Assembly (NCBI GenBank): GCA_018821745.1
Contig: JAHJLU010000271.1
Span: 1-11,018 of the forward strand
Length of the DNA stretch: 11,018 nt
Source: Myxococcota bacterium
GTDB taxonomy: Bacteria > Myxococcota_A > Polyangia > HGW-17
Reading direction: 5' to 3'
Shown here piece by piece: positions 1 to 6,876 of this stretch. Within the stretch, counting starts at the first letter, position 1, and the number at the start of each line of letters is the position of its first letter. Below the pieces are notes generated by a model. It was not told the DNA's origin. It saw nothing but the letters and a program-made list of their open reading frames with translations, and made no database searches. The position numbers and the translations under genes are program-made.

Positions 1-43
1 TATGATATCAATAGTTGTTGGGCATATCAGTATTTTTACTCCC

Positions 44-85
44 ATTTTTTCAAATTATGGTAAAAAGTGAGCCGATTTTTTCAAA
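44..85. repeat. Pair of 11-bp direct repeats in the upstream region of the dehydratase-activator fusion gene
   Basis: The sequence ATTTTTTCAAA occurs at 44-54 and again at 75-85. The match includes two C bases just before it (CC, one variable base, then the 11-mer). The period is 31 bp, close to three turns of the helix, so the copies would face the same side of DNA. The surroundings (1-95) are AT-rich compared with the genes. This spacing is typical of operator pairs, but T/A-rich 11-mers recur easily, so a regulatory role is only an inference. Confidence 0.4.
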
Positions 86-120
86 GTAGTGTATTGACGA
101 TCTGCCTGCTTGTGAAGATG

Positions 121-133
121 CTCCCCCGGGGAG
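121..133. promoter_or_regulatory. 13-bp perfect dyad just upstream of the first gene
   Basis: CTCCCC at 121-126 and GGGGAG at 128-133 are perfect inverted copies around C127. The dyad ends 22 bases before the start codon at 156, so it lies in the region of the expected transcription start or leader. With essentially no loop it is more like a protein-binding site than an RNA hairpin; no U-tract follows that would make it a terminator on the + strand. A weak promoter candidate (TTGACG at 94-99, GATGCT at 117-122, 17-bp spacer) would overlap it. No regulator is identified. Confidence 0.35.
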
Positions 134-155
134 TGTAAAAAAAGGAACTGTTACC

Positions 156-3100
156 ATGTACGGACTGGGAATTAACATTGGCGCTTCAAGTGTTAAGGTT
201 GCACTCACAAACGGCCCCGAGCTCGTTTGGGATCGTGTTATGGCTCACGAGGGGGATTTTCGAGCGACTCTCAAGACCATTTTACTGGCGGAAGATATCC
301 CCGAAGACGTCCGCGCTATCGCGACAGGGACAGAGGGGCGCCACCTCCTCAACGTCCACGCGGTGCTCGAGTCGGTCTGCATCGAAGAGGCCCTTAAAAA
401 CCTTGATTTTGATGTGGACGCGGTTGTCTCCCTGGGCGGCGAGAACTTTGTCACCTACACCATCGACCGGGACCGGAAGATAATCACCAGCTTCTCGGGC
501 AACAAGTGTGCTTCGGGGACGGGAGAGTTCTTCAAGCAGCAGCTGGGGCGCATGGATATGACCCTGGATCAGATCTCCGAGATCTCCGACGAAGCCCGGG
601 TCTATCCGCTCTCGTCGCGCTGCTCCGTGTTCATGAAGTCCGACTGCACCCACAAGCTCAACAAGGGTGAGGCCACCAAGGCCGACATCGTGCTCTCGCT
701 GTGTGACGTCATGGCCACCAAGGTGGTGGATTTCCTGGCCCGCGCCCGAATCGCCGAGGGTCGGGTGCTCCTCTTCGGCGGCGTGACACGCAACCGTTTC
801 ATCCTCCAGTTCCTCCAGGACAAGCTCCCGGGTATTACCTTTGTGGTCCCCCGGGAGGCGTCCTCCTACGAGGCCTTTGGTGCTTCACTGCTGGCCCAGC
901 AGAGCGGCAGCGTGCTCCCCAAAATAGAGAACCTCATCAACACCCAGGAGATCGGATTCGCCCGGCTCTCTTCCCTCAAGACCGCCCTTGGGAAGGTGGA
1001 TTACGTGGAGCCCAAAACGGGCAAGGCCCGCGCCGGTGGCGAGTACATTCTGGGGATTGACGGCGGCAGCACCACCACCAAGGTCTCCCTCATTGACATT
1101 GAGACCGACGAGGTCGTCGCCTCCCACTACACCAGGGCCCACGGTGATCCCGTCAAGTCCTTCAAGAACTGTCTGCGGGCGGTGAAGCAGCAGCTCCATG
1201 AACAGATCGGCGACAGCCCCGTCAACATCACCCTGGCGGCGACCACGGGCTCCTCCCGGGAGATCCTCGGGGTGTTCATCGAGACCCCGGGGGTCTACAA
1301 CGAGATCATCGCCCACGCCGTGGGGACCACCTACTTCCGCAAGGACGTGGACACCATCTTCGAGATCGGTGGCCAGGACGCGAAATATGTGTACCTCAAG
1401 AACGGCGTCCCCATTGATTATGCCATGAACGAGGCCTGCTCCGCGGGGACCGGCTCCTTCCTCGAGGAGTCGGCGTCGGGGGACCTCAACATCACCGATG
1501 TGCGAGAAATCGGCGACATCGCCCTTGGCGCCCAGGCGCCCCTGAAGTTCGGCGAGCAGTGCTCGGCCTTCATCAACTCCGACATCCGCAAGGCCATCCA
1601 GTTGGGCGCCACCCGGGAAGACATCACAGCCGGGCTCATCACCTCCATCGTCTCCAACTACCTGAACCGTGTGGTGGGGAACCGGTCCATCGGCAAATCC
1701 ATCGCGCTCCAGGGCGGAGTCGCCCTCAACAAGTCAATCCCCCTGGCCTTCGCCATGCTCATGGACCGGGAGATTATTGTTCCCCCCAACCCAGAGCTGC
1801 TCGGGTGTTTCGGGGTCGGGATGCTCGCGAAACAAAAAAATCTGGATGGCCTCCTGGACAAGCAGAACTTCGACATCGACGCCATGCTCGCCGCGGAGAT
1901 CGTCTACGAGCGGGAGTTCACCTGCAAGGCATGCGATAACCTTTGCCCCATCAAGGTTCTCAACGTCAACGGTCACAAATATATGTTCGGCGGCCGGTGC
2001 AACAAATACACGAACCTGCGCCGGAAAAAAACCTTCGATGAGGGCAAAATTTTCAACTATATCGATGTGCGTGAGGAGCTGCTCTTTGAGACCATGGCGC
2101 CCCCCGCGGAAGAGTTTGTGGAGCGCCGGTCCTACTCCGTGGGTGTCCCCAAGGCTCTCTCTGTGTACACCATGTGGCCCCTGTACTCCTGGTATTTCCA
2201 CTCCCTGGGGATCCGGACCATCCTCTCTGACACCATCAGCCACGAGGGCGTGGCCCGGGCCGAGACCGCCTACTGTTTCCCCGGCGAGATAGCCCACGGG
2301 GCCGTCCAGGATATTCTGGAGAAGGGCGCCGACTATATCTTTGTTCCCCACTTTCGGGATCTGGAGAGCTACGAAGACCACGGCCACGCCACCCTGTGTC
2401 CCATCACCCAGGCGCTGCCCTATTACATCAAGAAGGCCTTCCCCCATGTGCCTGAGCGGCGCTTCCTTGCCCCCGTGGTGACCTTCAACTACGGGCTCAA
2501 GAAGGCCGAGGAGCCCTTCGTGGAGCTTGGCGTCGAGCTGGGCTTCACCCGTGAGGAAGCTCAGCGGGCATTTGATATCGCCCACGAGAAACAGATGGAG
2601 TTCTTCAGGATCCTGCGTCAGGAGGGCCAGAAGGCCATCGACATGGCCAGAAAAGCCGAGCGACCTGTTATCGCGGTGCTCGGACGTCCCTACAACGCCT
2701 TCACCAAAGATGCCAACATGGGGATTCCCCTCAAGTTCACCTCCCGCGGGTACAGTGTGGTCCCCTTTGACATGCTGCCCTTTGAAGACGCCCAGATCTT
2801 TGACAATATGTACTGGTACTATGGTCAGCAGGACATGAAGACCGCCTCACTGCTGAGAAACGAAGACAACATATATGTCACCTGGATCTCCAACTTCTCC
2901 TGTGCTCCTGATTCCTTTATGCTCCACTATGTGAAGTGGCTCATGGGCAGCAAGCCCTTCCTCATCCTCGAGCTGGACTCCCACAGCGCCGACGCGGGCA
3001 TCGACACCCGTGTGGAAGCCTTTGCGGACATCATCGAGGGGTATCGCAACAAGGTGGAGAGAGACTCCGAGGAGCGCTACGACAACGGTCTGCGTTTCAT

Positions 3101-4484
3101 CAACAACTCCATCGACCGCCTCCACCTCATAAGCGAGAAGGAAGATGGTCAGCGCATCGAGATGTTCAACAACCCCCGGGTGAAGATGCTGCTCTCCAAC
3201 ATGGGTCGCCTCTCCACGGAGCTGCTGGCCACCACCCTCAAGGGGATTGGCGTCAACGCCATCCCGCTGCCCGTTCCCGACGCCTACACCCTGCAGCTGG
3301 CGAGAAACCACATGTCCGGCAAGGAGTGTCTGCCCTCCCAGCTGGTCCTGGGCGCTGCACTCGCCTTTTTGACCTCGCCCGATTACAGCAGGGACGACAT
3401 CTATCTGCTCTTTGTCCCCACTACCAGAGGCCCCTGCCGCACGGGGCAGTATTTTGTTTTCTACGAGAACCTCTTTCGGGATCTCAAGGTGGAGAATGTG
3501 GTTATCGTGACCATGGACTCGGACAACTCCTACAACGAGCTGGGGGCCTCCTTCTCACGCAATGCGTGGTGGGCCATCATCATCTCCGATTACATGAAGG
3601 ACATCGAGACGACCCTGCGCGCCTGCGCCCTCAATCCCCAGGAGGCCATGGAGACCTACGACAAGGAGTGGCACCGGCTCCTGCACAACAAGGGTGACCT
3701 CACCACGATCCTGCCCACTCTGAAGAGCGTGGCCGAGAACCTGGCCCGGATTCCCCTCAGGAAAAAAATGGAAGAGTCTCCCAAGGTGCTCATCGTTGGC
3801 GAAATCTATGTGCGCCGTGACGACTTCGCAGTGGACGAGCTGGTGGGGATGCTCGCCGCCAAGGGGATCATCGCCAAGGTCTCGGGCATAGCTGAGTGGA
3901 TCTATTACTGCGACTACATGCGCAAATATGAAATCCAGAAGAAGATCAACCTTATGCCCTGGTACAAAAAGGCCATCAGCCCCGAGATGAAGAAGCGGTT
4001 CCTCTGGGAAGTGGAGCAGACCTATAAGCAGAGCGTGGATCTGCGGGTAAAGAATGTCCTCAAGACCACGGGGCTTCTGCCCTCCACCCCCCACGACATG
4101 AACAAGATCATGGACAACGCCTACGGGAACTTTGTGACCAGTGAGCTGGAGTCCGAGATCTCCATCTCTTCCGGGGCCGCCGCCACCGCCATGCAGGCCG
4201 ATTATTCGGGGGTCATCAACATCTCTCCCTTCGCCTGTCTCATCGGCCGTGTCATTGAAGGGATAATGACTCCCTGGACCCGTGATCTGGGCTACCCCAT
4301 GATCTCGGTGGAGATCGACGGCAACATCCTGCCCCCCAACATCGTGAACAAACTGGAGATATTCATGCTCAATGTGCTCCGTTTCCGCCAGGAACCCTCC
4401 ATCGATGTGCTTCTGGAGAAGAGCGAGAACGGCAACGGCCGGATCTCCCGCAAAATCATCCGCGATGTGAAGCAGCCCTCCTGA
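156..4484 (+). CDS. Fused acyl-CoA dehydratase activase / HgdB-like iron-sulfur protein (BadF/BcrA family, DUF2229)
   Basis: A 1442-residue cytoplasmic protein. ATG156 is chosen because AAGGAA lies at 142-147 and the ATPase fold begins at residue 3. Domains: activase 1 (about 3-250) with cysteines C118 (KCASGTG) and C156 (SSRCSVF); activase 2 (about 297-560) with the phosphate loop GIDGGSTTTK, FEIGGQDAK, C428 (EACSAGTG) and C469 (GEQCSAF); a cluster C590-x2-C593-x3-C597-x17-C615; a DUF2229-type half (about 660-960) with C707 (YCFPGE), C748 (LCPITQ) and C916 (FSCAPDSF); an HgdB-like half (about 1008-1440) with C1058 (ECLPSQ), C1094 (GPCRTG) and C1361 (PFACLIG). In characterised relatives the activase uses ATP hydrolysis to push a low-potential electron from its [4Fe-4S] cluster into a partner dehydratase or reductase. 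Long fusions of this kind are known in anaerobes, but the substrate is uncertain and none can be read here. Family assignment is firm; a specific reaction is not. Confidence 0.93.
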   Translation: MYGLGINIGASSVKVALTNGPELVWDRVMAHEGDFRATLKTILLAEDIPEDVRAIATGTEGRHLLNVHAVLESVCIEEALKNLDFDVDAVVSLGGENFVTYTIDRDRKIITSFSGNKCASGTGEFFKQQLGRMDMTLDQISEISDEARVYPLSSRCSVFMKSDCTHKLNKGEATKADIVLSLCDVMATKVVDFLARARIAEGRVLLFGGVTRNRFILQFLQDKLPGITFVVPREASSYEAFGASLLAQQSGSVLPKIENLINTQEIGFARLSSLKTALGKVDYVEPKTGKARAGGEYILGIDGGSTTTKVSLIDIETDEVVASHYTRAHGDPVKSFKNCLRAVKQQLHEQIGDSPVNITLAATTGSSREILGVFIETPGVYNEIIAHAVGTTYFRKDVDTIFEIGGQDAKYVYLKNGVPIDYAMNEACSAGTGSFLEESASGDLNITDVREIGDIALGAQAPLKFGEQCSAFINSDIRKAIQLGATREDITAGLITSIVSNYLNRVVGNRSIGKSIALQGGVALNKSIPLAFAMLMDREIIVPPNPELLGCFGVGMLAKQKNLDGLLDKQNFDIDAMLAAEIVYEREFTCKACDNLCPIKVLNVNGHKYMFGGRCNKYTNLRRKKTFDEGKIFNYIDVREELLFETMAPPAEEFVERRSYSVGVPKALSVYTMWPLYSWYFHSLGIRTILSDTISHEGVARAETAYCFPGEIAHGAVQDILEKGADYIFVPHFRDLESYEDHGHATLCPITQALPYYIKKAFPHVPERRFLAPVVTFNYGLKKAEEPFVELGVELGFTREEAQRAFDIAHEKQMEFFRILRQEGQKAIDMARKAERPVIAVLGRPYNAFTKDANMGIPLKFTSRGYSVVPFDMLPFEDAQIFDNMYWYYGQQDMKTASLLRNEDNIYVTWISNFSCAPDSFMLHYVKWLMGSKPFLILELDSHSADAGIDTRVEAFADIIEGYRNKVERDSEERYDNGLRFINNSIDRLHLISEKEDGQRIEMFNNPRVKMLLSNMGRLSTELLATTLKGIGVNAIPLPVPDAYTLQLARNHMSGKECLPSQLVLGAALAFLTSPDYSRDDIYLLFVPTTRGPCRTGQYFVFYENLFRDLKVENVVIVTMDSDNSYNELGASFSRNAWWAIIISDYMKDIETTLRACALNPQEAMETYDKEWHRLLHNKGDLTTILPTLKSVAENLARIPLRKKMEESPKVLIVGEIYVRRDDFAVDELVGMLAAKGIIAKVSGIAEWIYYCDYMRKYEIQKKINLMPWYKKAISPEMKKRFLWEVEQTYKQSVDLRVKNVLKTTGLLPSTPHDMNKIMDNAYGNFVTSELESEISISSGAAATAMQADYSGVINISPFACLIGRVIEGIMTPWTRDLGYPMISVEIDGNILPPNIVNKLEIFMLNVLRFRQEPSIDVLLEKSENGNGRISRKIIRDVKQPS

Positions 4485-4507
4485 TTGGACCAGTGATCAA
4501 TAACATC

Positions 4508-4918
4508 TCAGGGTGCAGGGGGCTTCTTGTTGGGACGGCTGGAGGAGAGGCATGCCTTCATCTGAGTGCAGTCATTGCGGTAGTCAACGGCACACTGGAT
4601 GAGATTTCGAAGCCTGGGCTGCTTGAGCACGATCTGGTTCTTACACACTACCTTGAGGCTGGTGGTGGTGGTGGGCGGGAGATTGAAGCATTGGGTGAGT
4701 GCCATCATAGCATGGACGCACGCCTCCTGGGGAATGCTGAGCTGGATTGACTCAACGGGAGGTTGGCTGGTCACTGTTCTAACCTCGGGTTTTGGGGCCA
4801 TCTCAATTGTGTTCATTATGGGTTTCAGTTGAGGTGGCAGTCTGGGGGGAGTCTCCTCCGCACTTTTCGGAGAGCATGCACAGCCAAATAAGACGAGAAG
4901 GATGAACCGGCGCACCAT
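4508..4918 (-). CDS. Small cysteine-rich putative lipoprotein, function unknown
   Basis: A 136-residue protein. It starts with a basic end (MVRR), a hydrophobic stretch (FILLVLFG) and a lipobox-like LFGC with C13, so it is probably exported and lipid-anchored. A proline-rich linker follows (about 24-64), then a compact part with six cysteines: C67, C77, C92, C109, C117 and C123, enough for three disulfides. I do not recognise the family. The reading frame stays open far upstream into the antisense of the repeat gene, but the signal sequence fixes the start near 4918; an in-frame ATG 16 codons earlier is possible but gives a worse signal and has no clear ribosome site. An extended -10 sits so close that the mRNA may be leaderless. 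Codons end in A or T clearly more often than in neighbouring genes, which hints at a different origin or low expression. It converges on the 156-4484 gene and diverges from the repeat protein gene. Confidence 0.72.
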   Translation of the reverse strand: MVRRFILLVLFGCACSPKSAEETPPRLPPQLKPIMNTIEMAPKPEVRTVTSQPPVESIQLSIPQEACVHAMMALTQCFNLPPTTTTSLKVVCKNQIVLKQPRLRNLIQCAVDYRNDCTQMKACLSSSRPNKKPPAP

Positions 4919-4924
4919 GGAAAT

Positions 4925-4933
4925 AATATAGCA
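4925..4933 (-). promoter_or_regulatory. Extended -10 promoter element for the small lipoprotein gene
   Basis: On the minus strand this reads TGCTATATT, the TGn extended -10 with five of six -10 matches. Counting seven bases from the end of the hexamer puts the transcription start at about 4918, which is the first base of the proposed ATG. No convincing -35 is present (TGGTTC at the 17-bp spacing), as often holds for extended -10 promoters. This is a sequence match only. Confidence 0.45.
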
Positions 4934-4987
4934 GCTTCCCGGTCTGGGAACCATCACCAAAAACAAGATACCCTGCGGTGTTTCCTG

Positions 4988-4996
4988 TGGTATACT
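4988..4996 (+). promoter_or_regulatory. Extended -10 promoter element for the cysteine-repeat protein gene
   Basis: TGGTATACT combines a TGn extension with TATACT, five of six matches to the -10 consensus. The predicted transcription start is near 5003, leaving a leader of about 46 bases that carries the ribosome site GAGGG at 5038-5042. The -35 region is poor. It lies 63 bp from the minus-strand element at 4925-4933, making a compact divergent promoter region between 4918 and 5049. Confidence 0.5.
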
Positions 4997-5048
4997 TTTC
5001 ATGAAACCATGCCGCCCCTGGCGCGGATTCCCGAAATGAGGGCAAGTC

Positions 5049-6692
5049 ATGAAACTCAGAACATCTCTGAATCGTATCCAAGGTGGAACACTCCTGACGC
5101 TGCTGGCGGCGCTGCTGTTTGTGCTGCCCCTCTCCTGCGCCGGCGGATCCACATCTCCCGGTGAGCTGTGCGGCAATGGCATCATCGATGAGGGGGAGAC
5201 CTGTGACGACAACAACGCTGATGCCAACGATGGCTGCAGCGATACCTGCCTGGTTGAGAACGGCTGGAACTGTGTGGGTGAGGCATCCCAGTGCGAGAAA
5301 CTCTGTGGAAACGGGATCCTCGACGTGGGGGAGACCTGTGACGATTCAGGGGAGAGCGCCACCTGCAACAGTGACTGCTCTGTCTCCAGTTGTGGCGACG
5401 GGGTCTGGAACGCAACCGCCGGCGAGTCCTGTGACGAGGGGGGAGAGACGGCCACCTGCACGGCCCAGTGCACGATCCCCGGGTGCGGTGACGGTGTCCT
5501 CGACGTGGGGGAAGAGTGTGACGACGAAGGAGAGTCGGAGTCATGCAACGCCAACTGCACGGAGTCGAGCTGCGGTGACGGTGTCCTCAACGTGACCGCG
5601 GGGGAGGCCTGTGACGAGGGGGGCGAGACCGCCACCTGCAGCGCCCAGTGCACCCTCCCCGGGTGTGGCAACGGCACCATCGAGGACGGTGAAGAGTGTG
5701 ATGACGCCGGTGCCTCTGCAACCTGTGACGCCAACTGCTCCCTCGCCATGTGCGGCGACGGGACCCTCAACACGGTCGCCGGTGAAGAGTGCGATGACGG
5801 CGATGAGTCAGCTTTCTGCAACGAAGACTGCACCATCTCCACCTGTGGAGACTCTGTGGTGAATCACACGGCGGGTGAGGCCTGTGACACCGGTGGTGAG
5901 TCGGTCAGTTGCAATGCTGACTGCACAGTGGCCACCTGTGGTGACTCTGTGGTGAACGTAACCGCGGGGGAATCCTGCGACGACGGGGGCGAGAGCGCCA
6001 CCTGTGATCCCGACTGCAGCCCGGCGCAGTGTGGTGACGGGTATGTCAACGCCACGGCCGGTGAGGAGTGTGACGACGGGGGCGAGAGCGCCGCGTGTGA
6101 TCCCGACTGCACCGTGGCCGAGTGTGGTGACGGTTATCGCAACGCTGCCGCGGGCGAGGAATGCGACGACGGCGACACCAACAACTCCAACGCCTGCTCC
6201 AACTCCTGTACCAGCAACGTCACCTGCGAGAGCCCCCTCACCACCACCTTCGCCGCGGGCAACGGCTACAGCGGCGCCTTCTTTGATGTGGTGGCGACCA
6301 CCAGCATCACCGTGACCCACTTCGACGGGCACTTCGACACGGGCACCAGGACCATCTCCGTTTATTACCGCCCCGGCACCTATGTGGGGTTTACGGGCAG
6401 CTCCAGCGGGTGGACCTTCCTGGGAACCGCTGCGGTCAGCGGAGCCGGGACCGGCGTGCCCACGGTCATCCCCATTAACTTCTCCGTTCCGCTCTCACCG
6501 GGATCCCGCGGTGCCTTCTTTGTGGTGAGTGCCGAGGGTGGCCTGAAATACACCGATGGCGCTGTGGGAACCCTCTATGCCCAGAACGCCAACATCAAGT
6601 TCTATGTGGGGAGCGGGGGGGGCGCGACCTTCGGGACTACGGTCTTCGACGGCCGCCTCTTCAACGGCAACATTTACCACACCTGCAACTGA
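5049..6692 (+). CDS. Exported multi-repeat cysteine-rich protein (Myxo-disulfide/DUF4215-type repeats) with C-terminal beta-sandwich-like domain
   Basis: A 547-residue protein. The start at 5049 follows GAGGG (5038-5042) at a six-base spacing and gives a signal sequence: basic end, hydrophobic core (LLTLLAALLFVL) and C30 after LPLS, a lipobox-like but imperfect site, so either a lipoprotein or an ordinarily cleaved secreted protein. Residues 41-393 are eleven tandem repeats. The first (41-85) is the classic long DUF4215 form; the others follow CGDG...AGE-x-CDDGGES...C...C with four cysteines each, probably two disulfides per unit, and many Asp/Glu residues that could bind calcium. Residues 394-547 have almost no cysteine and alternate beta-strand-like segments with Gly/Thr turns; the pattern (FDVVATTSITVTHFDGH, then YYRPGTYVG, then WTFLG) resembles a module I know from many secreted multidomain proteins, without a firm name or function. 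It is most likely a surface or secreted adhesive or structural protein; the role is inferred from architecture. Confidence 0.88.
   Translation: MKLRTSLNRIQGGTLLTLLAALLFVLPLSCAGGSTSPGELCGNGIIDEGETCDDNNADANDGCSDTCLVENGWNCVGEASQCEKLCGNGILDVGETCDDSGESATCNSDCSVSSCGDGVWNATAGESCDEGGETATCTAQCTIPGCGDGVLDVGEECDDEGESESCNANCTESSCGDGVLNVTAGEACDEGGETATCSAQCTLPGCGNGTIEDGEECDDAGASATCDANCSLAMCGDGTLNTVAGEECDDGDESAFCNEDCTISTCGDSVVNHTAGEACDTGGESVSCNADCTVATCGDSVVNVTAGESCDDGGESATCDPDCSPAQCGDGYVNATAGEECDDGGESAACDPDCTVAECGDGYRNAAAGEECDDGDTNNSNACSNSCTSNVTCESPLTTTFAAGNGYSGAFFDVVATTSITVTHFDGHFDTGTRTISVYYRPGTYVGFTGSSSGWTFLGTAAVSGAGTGVPTVIPINFSVPLSPGSRGAFFVVSAEGGLKYTDGAVGTLYAQNANIKFYVGSGGGATFGTTVFDGRLFNGNIYHTCN
5169..6227 (+). 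repeat. Eleven tandem four-cysteine protein repeats, including a 180-bp higher-order repeat
   Basis: Unit starts (first cysteine codon) are 5169, 5304, 5391, 5484, 5571, 5664, 5751, 5844, 5937, 6030 and 6123. Unit 1 is 45 residues. Units 2-7 alternate 29 and 31 residues, forming three copies of a 60-residue (180-bp) pair; units 8-10 are all 31 residues; unit 11 is about 35 residues with an Asn-rich end (GDTNNSNAC). The 29-residue form lacks the two residues before the AGE-type turn (DVGE against NVTAGE). The array therefore grew in at least two modes: doublet duplication at the front and single-unit duplication at the back. Confidence 0.9.
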
Positions 6693-6822
6693 GTGAATCC
6701 CACCAGCCGCCGGGCAACAACAATGGGCAGGGGGGCAACTGGCCGCTGACAATCCCATGTTTGTTTGGTGAAATTTCCGGGTCCAGTGCGCCCCTCCCGT
6801 GCGTATGGTGTGGGGATTCGAC

Positions 6823-6851
6823 TTGGCACGGTCGGACAAATCAAGTAGGAT
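6823..6851 (+). promoter_or_regulatory. Sigma-70-type promoter for the alpha-2-macroglobulin gene
   Basis: TTGGCA at 6823-6828 (five of six matches to the -35 consensus) and TAGGAT at 6846-6851 (four of six) are separated by exactly 17 bp. The predicted start of transcription is near 6858, leaving a leader of about 19 bases with a strong ribosome site AAGGAG at 6864-6869. The rest of 6693-6822 shows no gene and no clear hairpin-plus-U terminator for the repeat-protein gene. Confidence 0.55.
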
Positions 6852-6876
6852 GCCGGAAAAGAAAAGGAGAACAGTC

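Noticed and set aside
110..116. TTGTGAA, a half-site resembling Rex or CRP operators, upstream of the activase fusion
   Set aside because: The second, inverted half (TTCACAA or TCACA) is missing at the right spacing, so one 7-mer is not enough.
94..122. TTGACG / GATGCT promoter candidate for the activase fusion
   Set aside because: The -35 is good and the spacer is 17 bp, but the -10 has only three of six matches, so I did not list it as a promoter.
1734..2585. A 283-codon minus-strand open frame
   Set aside because: It is antisense to the well-supported activase fusion and its translation matches no family I recognise.
4919..5842. Upstream extension of the minus-strand lipoprotein frame to 444 codons
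   Set aside because: The extra codons are antisense to the cysteine-repeat array and give a Ser/Pro-rich pseudo-repeat that mirrors its periodicity. A signal sequence begins only near 4918.
5169..6227. The short-period DNA repeats as a CRISPR array
   Set aside because: The repeats are coding, in frame, vary at the DNA level and have no unique spacers; they are protein repeats.
6693..6822. Possible terminator after the cysteine-repeat gene
   Set aside because: There are GC-rich patches, but no stem of convincing length followed by a U-tract.
6823..6840. Sigma-54-type promoter suggested by TTGGCACG
   Set aside because: The -24-like half is present, but the required GC of the -12 element is absent at the fixed distance (CA at 6837-6838). 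A sigma-70 reading with a 17-bp spacer fits better.
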